Source: an uncultured Selenomonadaceae bacterium (lineage in GTDB: Bacteria; Bacillota; Negativicutes; Selenomonadales; Selenomonadaceae). From it: 38,594 bases of DNA. The notes beneath the pieces were generated by a model. The model was not told where the DNA came from. It did no database searches and saw nothing but the letters and a program-made list of their open reading frames with translations. Positions 22,114 through 29,407 of this stretch are shown one piece after another (the stretch's first letter is position 1; the number at the start of each line of letters is the position of its first letter). The DNA lies in the NCBI GenBank assembly GCA_937902665.1, contig CALELM010000019.1:1-38594 (forward strand), read 5' to 3'. The position numbers and the translations under genes are program-made.

Positions 22114-23357
22114 CAGCCGGTTCGATGCGTGCGGAATTTTTTGATATGAATATTGGGGGATGCAATTTGCAAACTGTAATTGGTGTCCGTTTCAAGACGG
22201 CGGGAAAAATATATTATTTCAGCCCGGGCAATCTTGTGATTGAAAAGGGCGATGACGTTATCGTGGAAACAGCGCGCGGAATGGAATACGGTTTTGCTGT
22301 GCTAGGGCCTCGTGAGGTGGAGGATGATTCCGTTGTCATGCCGCTCAAGGTCGTGACGCGCAAAGCGACGGAAGCAGACCGGAAACGAGTGAAGGAGAAT
22401 CAGGCAAAGGAAAAGGAAGCCTTTGTGATATGCGAAAAGAAAATCGAGGTGCATGAGCTTCCCATGAAGCTGGTAGATGTGGAATATACCTTCGATGTCA
22501 ATAAGATCATCTTTTATTTTACGGCAGATGGGCGCATTGATTTCCGTGAGCTTGTCAAGGATTTGGCGGCGGTATTTCGCACAAGAATCGAGCTTCGGCA
22601 GATCGGCGTTCGTGATGAAGCAAAGCTGATGGGAGGAATAGGCTGCTGCGGGCGGCCTCTTTGCTGTGCAACCTTCCTTGGGGATTTTGAGCCAGTCTCT
22701 ATTCGGATGGCAAAGGACCAGAACCTTTCCCTGAATCCTACCAAGATTTCAGGGATTTGCGGCAGGCTGATGTGCTGCCTGAAATACGAGAACGATTGCT
22801 ATGAAGATGCTTGTCACAAGAAGACGGTGGTCAAGGCACCTCAGCAGGGACATCGAGTGGTATCTGTGGAAGGGGAAGGAAAGGTGATTTCCGTCAATGA
22901 GCAGCGCAGAACTGCCACTATTTTGCTGGACGATAGGAAAACCATTGTTGCAGCATGGGAAGATGTTATTGAAAAGGACGAGGAACTGGAAGACGAGGCA
23001 GTCATGATGGCAGGAGCAGCTTCTCCTGCAAGTGAAATCCGGAAAGAAGATGAGACGGAGGAGCAAGAGGAACGCAAGGTGCATGGCAATCGTCCGCATG
23101 GAAAAGCCAAGGAACATCACGAACGAAGAAATCGCGAGCCGAGAGAAAACAAAAAGCAACGTCCGCAAAAAGGAAGCCAAGGCGAAAACCGAGAGGTACG
23201 GGAGAAACGTTCCAAGGAGTATCGGGCAAGAGGCTCCAAGGAAAATCGAGAAGGCGCAAGAGGTCGGCGTGGCAAAAATCCCCGTTTTAGCAGTCATGGC
23301 GGATATGGTGAGCCATTTGCAGAATCCGGTTCGCCCTCGGACAAGGGAAACGCATGA
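22110..23357 (+). CDS. yaaT: RicT/YaaT (PSP1 domain) with a long charged C-terminal tail
   Basis: This 415-residue protein carries the PSP1 domain of B. subtilis YaaT (RicT), part of the Ric complex that carries Fe-S clusters and guides RNase Y to mature operon mRNAs. The opening TVIGVRFKTAGKIYYFSPGN and the cysteine blocks GCCGRPLCC (C179, C180, C185, C186) and CGRLMCC (C217, C222, C223) contain the expected cluster ligands. From about residue 300 there is a tail of some 115 residues dominated by Glu, Arg, Lys and Gly, longer than in YaaT (about 275 residues). The start is taken as GTG 22110 overlapping the holB stop. ATG 22125 is an alternative. The open frame extending to 21870 merely runs through holB. 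The gene overlaps trmN6 by four bases. Confidence 0.88.
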   Translation: MTAGSMRAEFFDMNIGGCNLQTVIGVRFKTAGKIYYFSPGNLVIEKGDDVIVETARGMEYGFAVLGPREVEDDSVVMPLKVVTRKATEADRKRVKENQAKEKEAFVICEKKIEVHELPMKLVDVEYTFDVNKIIFYFTADGRIDFRELVKDLAAVFRTRIELRQIGVRDEAKLMGGIGCCGRPLCCATFLGDFEPVSIRMAKDQNLSLNPTKISGICGRLMCCLKYENDCYEDACHKKTVVKAPQQGHRVVSVEGEGKVISVNEQRRTATILLDDRKTIVAAWEDVIEKDEELEDEAVMMAGAASPASEIRKEDETEEQEERKVHGNRPHGKAKEHHERRNREPRENKKQRPQKGSQGENREVREKRSKEYRARGSKENREGARGRRGKNPRFSSHGGYGEPFAESGSPSDKGNA

Positions 23358-24094
23358 GGCAGGCAGAGCTTCGAGAGTTTGAACGCTTGGATGATCTCAT
23401 GAGAAGCGGACGGCACATTATCCAGAATACAAGGGAGTTCTGCTTTTCCTTAGATGCAGTTTTGCTGGCACATTTTCCTAGGCTGAAAAGCCATCAGAGG
23501 GTACTGGAGCTTGGAACTGGTACAGGAGTTATCCCCTTGATTATCGCAGATTTTGTGTCACATGTGGAAGCGGTTGAGTTGAATGAGGTGATGGCGGATT
23601 TGGCAGGGCGGAACGTCATTCTCAATGAGCTGGAGGAAAAGATTACCGTGCGGCAGGGGGATTACCGAAAGATTCGAGAGCTTTATCCTGCGGAGAGCTT
23701 TGATGTTGTGCTTGCCAATCCTCCCTACCGCCCTGTGGCGCATGGGCAGGTGAATGCACTTTCTGGTGTGGCACGTGCAAGGCATGAGTTTACGGCAACC
23801 TTGGAGGATGTTGTCAGTGCGGCTCGTTATGCGCTTCGTTTTCATGGAACCTTTGCGATGGTTCACCTGCCGGAACGGCTGGGAGAGATTTTGGTCTCGC
23901 TCCATGCGCACCAGATGGAGGCAAAACGATTGCAGATGGTGCAGCCGAAGGCAGGAAAAGCACCGAACATGATGCTTATTGAAGCCGTGGCGGGAGCGAA
24001 TCCCGGTGGGCTCAAGGTGCTGCCGCCGCTTATTGTGCATGAGGCAGACGGCGGATATACGAAGGAAATATTGGAAATCTATCAGGACGGTTGA
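23354..24094 (+). CDS. trmN6: tRNA1(Val) (adenine(37)-N6)-methyltransferase
   Basis: This 246-residue class I SAM methyltransferase (YabB/YfiC family) methylates N6 of adenine 37 in tRNA. Motif I is VLELGTGTGVIPL (about 50-62), the acidic SAM-ribose residue is in VEAVELNEVM, and the adenine-methylase signature NPPY appears in LANPPYRP (about 120). The start overlaps yaaT by four bases (ATGA), which couples translation. In B. subtilis, yabA lies between yaaT and this gene; here there is no room for it. Rather high similarity to the expected family length (about 245). Confidence 0.88.
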   Translation: MRQAELREFERLDDLMRSGRHIIQNTREFCFSLDAVLLAHFPRLKSHQRVLELGTGTGVIPLIIADFVSHVEAVELNEVMADLAGRNVILNELEEKITVRQGDYRKIRELYPAESFDVVLANPPYRPVAHGQVNALSGVARARHEFTATLEDVVSAARYALRFHGTFAMVHLPERLGEILVSLHAHQMEAKRLQMVQPKAGKAPNMMLIEAVAGANPGGLKVLPPLIVHEADGGYTKEILEIYQDG

Positions 24095-24098
24095 GGAA

Positions 24099-24956
24099 AT
24101 GGAAACGGAAGAAAAAAAGGGAATGCTTTATCTTTCGGCAACGCCAATTGGAAATTTGGAGGACATGACTTATCGCAGCGTGCGGATTCTTTCGGAGGTG
24201 GAGCTGATTGCGGCAGAGGATACCCGCCACACGAGGCAGCTTTTGACGCATTTTGATATCCATACGAAGCTGACGAGCTATCATGAGCATAATAAGCTGG
24301 AGAAAGGCCCAGAGCTTGTGGCATATATGCTGCAGGGGCATGATTTGGCATGTGTCAGTGATGCGGGCTTGCCGGGAATCTGCGATCCGGGCAGCCATTT
24401 GGTACAGCTTGCCATTGAGGCAGGAATTTCGGTCACGGTTCTTCCAGGAGCGAATGCAGGGCTTTCTGCGCTTATTTGTTCTGGCTTGGATACAACGATG
24501 TTTACGTTTGTCGGCTTCTTGCCCAAGACAGCAAAGAAGCAGAGAGAGATGCTGGAAACTGTGAAGTCCCGCAGGGAGACCTTGATTTTTTATGAGGCAC
24601 CGCACCGCTTGAAGTCAACCTTGAAACTGATGGCAGAGGTGCTGGGGGCAGGACGCAGGGCTGCGGCTTGCAGGGAGCTTACCAAGAAATTTGAGGAATT
24701 TCGCAGGGGAACTCTTTCGGAGCATCTGGATCATTATGCAGAGCATGAGCCGAGAGGCGAGTTTGTTCTGGTCGTGGAGGGGTGCGGAGAGGAAGCAGGG
24801 TGCGTGCAGGAGGAAATCCCCCAAACCCCAATGGAGCTTTATGAAAAGTATCTCTTGGAGGGCATGGACAAAAAACAAGCCATGCGTGAGACTGCGAAAA
24901 AGCTTGGAATCAGCCGTAGGGAGATTTATGCTGCGGTACTCAAGCAGGAGGGATAG
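24099..24956 (+). CDS. rsmI: 16S rRNA (cytidine(1402)-2'-O)-methyltransferase
   Basis: This 285-residue SAM enzyme of the tetrapyrrole-methylase fold 2'-O-methylates C1402 of 16S rRNA in the decoding centre. Signature blocks: LSATPIGNLEDMTYRSV (about 11-27), AAEDTRHTRQLLTHF, SDAGLPGICDPG, PGANAGLSALICSGL and FVGFLPKTAKKQ. ATG 24099 has TGAGGA just upstream and follows the trmN6 stop by four bases. An in-frame start at 23979 lies inside trmN6 and is rejected, and ATG 24123 is a second possibility. In B. subtilis a small gene (yazA) separates these genes; it is missing here. A repeat hairpin begins five bases after the stop. Confidence 0.93.
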   Translation: METEEKKGMLYLSATPIGNLEDMTYRSVRILSEVELIAAEDTRHTRQLLTHFDIHTKLTSYHEHNKLEKGPELVAYMLQGHDLACVSDAGLPGICDPGSHLVQLAIEAGISVTVLPGANAGLSALICSGLDTTMFTFVGFLPKTAKKQREMLETVKSRRETLIFYEAPHRLKSTLKLMAEVLGAGRRAAACRELTKKFEEFRRGTLSEHLDHYAEHEPRGEFVLVVEGCGEEAGCVQEEIPQTPMELYEKYLLEGMDKKQAMRETAKKLGISRREIYAAVLKQEG

Positions 24957-24960
24957 GAGA

Positions 24961-25005
24961 GGAAGAAAATGCTTGTTGCATTTTCTTCCTTGAGGGCGTT
25001 ATAAT
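24961..25005 (+). repeat. Copy E of the interspersed hairpin repeat (right hairpin only)
   Basis: A perfect 12-bp stem, GGAAGAAAATGC (24961-24972) with GCATTTTCTTCC (24978-24989) and loop TTGTT, is followed by GGCGTTATAAT. The loop and both arms differ from other copies while pairing is kept. It starts five bases after the rsmI stop and could protect or end that transcript. Confidence 0.65.
24976..25005 (+). promoter_or_regulatory. Promoter of metG, embedded in repeat copy E
   Basis: TTGCAT (24976-24981), an 18-bp spacer and TATAAT (25000-25005) give a near-consensus promoter about 70 bp before the metG start. The -35 box overlaps the loop and right arm of the repeat hairpin. The leader is too short for a T-box. 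Confidence 0.5.
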
Positions 25006-25075
25006 ATTTCGGGCAGAAGGGCTGTACTGGTTATGGGCAAAGGGTGCATTGGTTTAAAATGAAGGAGGAGTTTCT

Positions 25076-27022
25076 GTGGCGGAGAAGAAACCATTTTATA
25101 TTACGACACCGATTTATTATCCGAGTGCCAAGCTGCATATTGGTCATGCATACTGCACGACCTTGGCAGACACGATTGCGCGGTTCAAGCGCTTGGCAGG
25201 GTATGACGTGTTTTTCTTGACAGGCTCGGACGAGCATGGACAGAAGATCCAGCAGACGGCGGAGGAAGCCGGTGTTACGCCAATCCAATATGTGGACAAG
25301 ATTGTGGCAAGCTTCCAGCACCTGTGGAAGCAGCTTGGCATTTCGAATGATGATTTCATTCGCACAACGCAGGAACGCCATCAGCGTGCCGTGCAGGAAA
25401 TTTTCAGGAGAATCTATGAGAAGGGCGATATTTATAAAGGATCTTACAAGGGGCTTTATTGCACGCCCTGCGAGAGCTATTGGACGGAGCACCAGCTGGA
25501 TGAGAATGGCTGCTGTCCTGACTGCCATCGTCCTGTGCAGGAGGTTTCTGAGGAAGCATATTTCTTCAAGATTTCCAAGTATGCGGACAGGCTGCTGGAC
25601 TTTATAGAAAAAAATCCAGATTTTCTTCAGCCCGTCTCACGCCGTAACGAGATGATAAATTTCATTAAGCAGGGATTGGAGGATTTGTGCATTTCAAGGA
25701 CTTCTTTTGATTGGGGCATTCCCGTGCCGATGGATGAGAAGCATGTTGTTTATGTGTGGTTCGATGCACTCAGCAACTACTTGACACCGATTGGCTTCTT
25801 GGACGACAAAGAGAAGTTTGAGAAATATTGGCCGGCAGGATTGCATTTGGTTGGCAAGGAGATTGTTCGGTTTCACACGATTATATGGCCATGCATTTTG
25901 ATGGCATTGGAGCTTCCGCTTCCGCAAAAGGTCTATGGGCATGGCTGGCTGATTGTGGAGGGCGACAAGATGTCAAAGTCAAAGGGCAATGTGGTCGATC
26001 CCTTGGCTTTGATTGATGAGTTTGGGGCAGATGCTATCCGCTATTTCCTGCTTCGGGAAATCAATCTCGGACAGGATGGGAATTTCTCCCGTGACGCGCT
26101 CATTGCCCGTATCAATTCGGACTTGGCAAATGATTTAGGCAACCTTCTTCATCGCACGTTGAATATGATTGGAAAATTCCAGCAGGGAGTTCTCCTTGCA
26201 CCGCAGGGAGAAAGTGAGTTTGATGCGTCCTTGAAGGCAGATGCGATGGAAACGGTCAGCTTCTTTGAAAAGGGCATGGAGAATATGGAGCTGAGTGAGT
26301 CCATCAAAAAGGTATGGGCATTCATCAGCCGCGCGAACAAGTACATTGACGAAACGGCTCCTTGGGTATTGGCGAAGGACCCGGAAAAGAAGCAGGTGCT
26401 TGCCAATACGATGTACAACTTGGCAGAAAGCCTTCGTATCATCAGCATACTGATTTCTCCTTACATGCCGACAACGGCGGAGCGGATTTGGAAGCAGCTC
26501 AATCAGGAGGGAGAATTTTCGGAGGTACAGCTTTCGGAAGCTTATGCATGGGGCAGCATACCGGATGGGCATGCTGTTGGGGAGCCGGAACAGCTTTTCC
26601 CACGCATTGAAGTGGAAAAGGAGACACCTGCAGCCAAGCCGGTAAAGGCTAAAAAGCAGAAAGAGTCCAAGGAAAATAAGAAAGAAGATAAAAAAGAGGA
26701 ATCCTGCGAGATTTCGATGGAGGATTTTTCCAAGATCCATCTTCGTGTTGTGAAGGTGCTTGCGGCGGAAGCCGTTCCCAAGACGGAAAAGCTGTTGAAG
26801 CTTACGGTAGACCTCGGCGATGAGCAGAGGGAAATCGTGTCCGGCATTGCGAAGCATTATGCACCAGAGGAACTGGTGGGCAAGAATGTGGTCATGGTTG
26901 TTAATCTGAAGCCTGCCAAGATTCGGGGAATCGTATCGCATGGCATGGTGCTTGCCGCTTCGGCAGATGAGGATCTGCAGGTACTGTCCGTGGATATGCC
27001 GGTAGGAAGCCAGGTACGCTGA
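25076..27022 (+). CDS. metG: Methionyl-tRNA synthetase with C-terminal tRNA-binding domain
   Basis: This 648-residue class I synthetase charges tRNA(Met). HIGH is at residues 21-24 (KLHIGHAY), the zinc-binding pairs CTPC and CPDC lie near 127 and 144, and KMSKS is at about 300. The C-terminal part (about 545-648) is the EMAPII/Trbp111-like tRNA-binding domain (FSKIHLRVVKV ... IVSHGMVLAAS), joined by a lysine-rich linker (about 510-540). The GTG start at 25076 is supported by GGAGGAG at a good distance. The gene ends with TGA overlapping the tatD ATG by one base, so the two are translationally coupled. Position next to rsmI and tatD matches the conserved Firmicute cluster. Confidence 0.95.
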   Translation: MAEKKPFYITTPIYYPSAKLHIGHAYCTTLADTIARFKRLAGYDVFFLTGSDEHGQKIQQTAEEAGVTPIQYVDKIVASFQHLWKQLGISNDDFIRTTQERHQRAVQEIFRRIYEKGDIYKGSYKGLYCTPCESYWTEHQLDENGCCPDCHRPVQEVSEEAYFFKISKYADRLLDFIEKNPDFLQPVSRRNEMINFIKQGLEDLCISRTSFDWGIPVPMDEKHVVYVWFDALSNYLTPIGFLDDKEKFEKYWPAGLHLVGKEIVRFHTIIWPCILMALELPLPQKVYGHGWLIVEGDKMSKSKGNVVDPLALIDEFGADAIRYFLLREINLGQDGNFSRDALIARINSDLANDLGNLLHRTLNMIGKFQQGVLLAPQGESEFDASLKADAMETVSFFEKGMENMELSESIKKVWAFISRANKYIDETAPWVLAKDPEKKQVLANTMYNLAESLRIISILISPYMPTTAERIWKQLNQEGEFSEVQLSEAYAWGSIPDGHAVGEPEQLFPRIEVEKETPAAKPVKAKKQKESKENKKEDKKEESCEISMEDFSKIHLRVVKVLAAEAVPKTEKLLKLTVDLGDEQREIVSGIAKHYAPEELVGKNVVMVVNLKPAKIRGIVSHGMVLAASADEDLQVLSVDMPVGSQVR

Positions 27023-27798
27023 TGGAGCTTATTGATACGCACACGCACCTCAATGACAAGCAGTTTGCACAGGATATAGAGGAAGTCGTGGAACGGGCTG
27101 TTTCTCAGGGAATCTCCTGCATGATCAACATGGGGGACACGATGGAATCCTCGGAGCTGGCGGTTCATTTGGCGGAAGCGCATGAGAGCCTTTATGCCGG
27201 AGTAGGTATTCACCCTGAGGAAGCCTATGAGATGAACAGCAGGGACGATGACCGCCTTGCTGCATGGACGATGCAGGAAAAAGTCGTTGCCGTTGGCGAG
27301 ATAGGTCTTGATTATTACTGGGAAAAGGATGCGGAGCGGCGGCTTCTCCAGCAGCGTGTTTTTGTGCGTCAGCTGGATTTGGCACGGCAGCTTCATTTGC
27401 CTGTCTGTATTCATGACAGGGAGGCGCATGGTGATACATTGAGACTCCTAAAAAAAGAAGGAAAAGGCTTGCAGGGTGTTCTGCACTGCTTTTCCGGCAG
27501 CTTTGAGATGGCGCAGGATCTTGTTCGCATGGGCTGGTTCCTTGGTGTTGATGGCCCATTGACCTTCAAGAATGCGGCAAGACTTCCGGAAATCGTGCAG
27601 CAGGTGCCGAGGGATATGCTTCTTTTGGAAACGGATGCGCCGTATTTGGCACCCGTTCCGATGCGGGGCAAACGCAATGAGCCGGCTTATGTCCGCCATG
27701 TGGCAGAGAAGGTTGCCGAGCTTTGGCAGAGTTCCTTAGAGGAGGTCGCTTTTTGCACGGCACGAAACGCAAGGAATCTTTACACAAAAATGAAATAA
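27022..27798 (+). CDS. tatD: TatD-family metal-dependent deoxyribonuclease
   Basis: This 258-residue cytoplasmic TIM-barrel hydrolase of the TatD/YcfH family, with 3'-5' DNase activity in characterised members. Metal ligands visible: DTHTH (5-9), GEIGLDYYW (about 93-101), VCIHDREAH (about 131-139), LHCFSGSFE (about 155-163) and ETDAPYLAPVP (about 203-213). Length is typical (255-260). It overlaps metG by one base and ends at a strong terminator. B. subtilis has the same pair (metS-yabD). Confidence 0.94.
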   Translation: MELIDTHTHLNDKQFAQDIEEVVERAVSQGISCMINMGDTMESSELAVHLAEAHESLYAGVGIHPEEAYEMNSRDDDRLAAWTMQEKVVAVGEIGLDYYWEKDAERRLLQQRVFVRQLDLARQLHLPVCIHDREAHGDTLRLLKKEGKGLQGVLHCFSGSFEMAQDLVRMGWFLGVDGPLTFKNAARLPEIVQQVPRDMLLLETDAPYLAPVPMRGKRNEPAYVRHVAEKVAELWQSSLEEVAFCTARNARNLYTKMK

Positions 27799-27810
27799 GT
27801 ATTTTTACAG

Positions 27811-27848
27811 GACTACAGGGCGTGTTCCCTGTAGTCTTTCTGTTTTTT
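27811..27848 (+). terminator. Intrinsic terminator of metG-tatD
   Basis: A perfect 10-bp stem, GACTACAGGG (27811-27820) with CCCTGTAGTC (27827-27836) and loop CGTGTT, is followed by TTTCTGTTTTTT. Confidence 0.85.
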
Positions 27849-27968
27849 GTATTTTTAGATTGTTTTCATAAAAGTGGGGAACGGTTATAAATTTTCTGGA
27901 ATATCAAACAATAGATTCCCTTTTTGCCAATGAGAAAAAGAAGAAAGTGGTTAGATGAAGCAACTTGT

Positions 27969-27998
27969 TTGACACGCAACCTTTTGTCATGGTATAAT
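27969..27998 (+). promoter_or_regulatory. Strong promoter of the 3D-domain protein gene
   Basis: A consensus -35 TTGACA (27969-27974) stands 18 bp before a consensus -10 TATAAT (27993-27998). The start codon is about 107 bp downstream, leaving a leader of about 100 bases in which I see no riboswitch. The rest of the 27799-28104 gap is the preceding terminator and AT-rich sequence. Confidence 0.75.
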
Positions 27999-28104
27999 AA
28001 AATTGCTTTTCGAGTGGGGAAGCTGGCTATTTGTCTATTAGGGAACTTTGCTGCAAGGAAAATGGCCAGAAGAACCGGGAACACTGCTGAGAAAGGGGAG
28101 TTGA

Positions 28105-28911
28105 ATGAGTTTTAGAAAAGTAAGGTATTTCACGCAGAATGAGAAGAAGTTTTTGATGTGCTTGATGTTGTCGGCGATTATGATGCTGATGACGGGATTT
28201 ACAACAAGAAATATTAACAATGTACGGATTACGGTGGATGGGCGTACGATAGAAACCTATTCCACTGAGGTGTCACCGGAGCGCATCTTGCGCCGTGAGG
28301 GTGTCACGCTGAACAAAAAAGACGAATACCAGTTGAGGAAAACAGAAAATTGCACGGAGATTACGGTTCGACGTGCCGTCCCTGTAAAAGTAGAATACAA
28401 GGGACGCAGGAGAGAGATTTTGACTAGCAGGCCGAACGTGGAAGAAACGTTGAAAGAGCTAGGCTATCAGGTGGAGAACTATGAGGTTGCTCCGGGGTTA
28501 GATTCGACAATTCATGAAAACATCGATATAGTTTTAACGGACAGCGCAGCCAAAATTGCAGCAGAACAGGCGGCTGAATTAGCGGCACAGCAGGAAAAGC
28601 AAATACAGACATCGCGAGGCATGGCACGTTACCAAGCGGTCATGACGATGGAGGCCACGGCATATATTCCGTCAGATGGCGGTGGAAATGGGATTACAGC
28701 AAGCGGCATGATGGCTCAGCGAGGCGTTGTGGCGGTAGATCCTAACGTGATTCCGTTAGGGACACGATTGTACATACCAGGGTATGGCGAAGCGATTGCG
28801 GCTGATACAGGAGGAGCCATTATTGGGGCGAGAATTGACCTATGCATGGAAACCTACTGGGAGGCAATGCAGTTTGGCCGCCGTGATGTCACGGTATATG
28901 TGCTGAATTAA
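28105..28911 (+). CDS. YabE-like DUF348/3D-domain cell-wall protein
   Basis: This 268-residue membrane-anchored or secreted protein has a hydrophobic segment at about 16-32. It then has two DUF348-like repeats (about 38-75 VRITVDGRTIETYSTEV and 88-130 VPVKVEYKGRRREIL), an alanine/glutamine-rich helix (about 148-170), and a C-terminal 3D domain (about 182-268). The three aspartates of that fold appear in VAVDPNVIPLG, AADTGGAI and RIDLCM. This double-psi barrel is related to lytic transglycosylases, and in B. subtilis YabE the region is linked to Rpf/Sps-type resuscitation proteins. Here the G5 domain found in YabE is missing. The start at ATG 28105 follows AGGGGAG. It follows the tatD terminator and has its own promoter; the conserved order tatD-yabE supports the name. 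Confidence 0.82.
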   Translation: MSFRKVRYFTQNEKKFLMCLMLSAIMMLMTGFTTRNINNVRITVDGRTIETYSTEVSPERILRREGVTLNKKDEYQLRKTENCTEITVRRAVPVKVEYKGRRREILTSRPNVEETLKELGYQVENYEVAPGLDSTIHENIDIVLTDSAAKIAAEQAAELAAQQEKQIQTSRGMARYQAVMTMEATAYIPSDGGGNGITASGMMAQRGVVAVDPNVIPLGTRLYIPGYGEAIAADTGGAIIGARIDLCMETYWEAMQFGRRDVTVYVLN

Positions 28912-28922
28912 GTTAACAAACA

Positions 28923-28971
28923 GGGGCTTTGCATAAGTGGGAAATCACTTATGCAAAGCCCCTTGATTTTT
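28923..28971 (+). terminator. Intrinsic terminator of the 3D-domain gene
   Basis: A perfect 17-bp stem (28923-28939 with 28946-28962, loop GGAAAT) is followed by TTGATTTTTTG. It shares about 40 of 50 bases with the imperfect hairpin at 6515. Confidence 0.9.
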
Positions 28972-29056
28972 TGATGCCAGATTTTGATGTGGTTGTTTTT
29001 GCAATTATTGCTTATGCCTGTTGTATGCCATTTGCTTGATGACTGTTTCAAAAATT

Positions 29057-29101
29057 ACCACTCCTTGTGTTTTTAGTTTACACAGTTTGTGGTGTTTTTT
29101 T
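29057..29101 (+). terminator. Second possible terminator
   Basis: ACCAC (29057-29061) pairs with GTGGT (29089-29093) and the inner TGTGT with ACACA, with internal loops, followed by GTTTTTTTTAG. The stem is interrupted. The remaining bases from 29102 to 29305 show only AT-rich sequence. Confidence 0.4.
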
Positions 29102-29305
29102 TAGATTGGATAACCTGTTCTGACGGTGAAATATGAACCATTTATGATAATCTCCTAATATGCCGCAAGGGAAAATGTTTCAATGTGGTACTGCCCCCAA
29201 TAAAAAAGCAGGGGCGTAAATTCGAATTCTTCGGTACATTTTTAAAAATGGCTGATACTGCTTGATGGATCTGCATTTATCGGCAAGCTTTTTACATTTT
29301 TTGTA

Positions 29306-29335
29306 TTGCGAAAAATGGTGAGTTTTTGATAAAAT
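29306..29335 (+). promoter_or_regulatory. Candidate promoter of the GGDEF/EAL gene
   Basis: TTGCGA (29306-29311), 18 bp and TAAAAT (29330-29335) lie about 70 bp before ATG 29408. I looked for a c-di-GMP riboswitch in the leader and found none. Confidence 0.4.
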
Positions 29336-29407
29336 GATAATATATTTGAAAGTTGGGGTCATTTGAGGCAGTGCTGAGAGCGATTGAATGAGAAAGGGGG
29401 AGGAAGT

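Noticed and set aside
24957..25075. T-box leader before metG
   Set aside because: The space after the promoter is about 65 bases and holds no T-box sequence or specifier loop.
27924..28115. 63-codon open frame before the 3D-domain gene
   Set aside because: It spans the strong promoter and has no ribosome site of its own.
29102..29407. c-di-GMP riboswitch before the GGDEF/EAL gene
   Set aside because: The GEMM core sequences are not present; the leader is plain AT-rich sequence.
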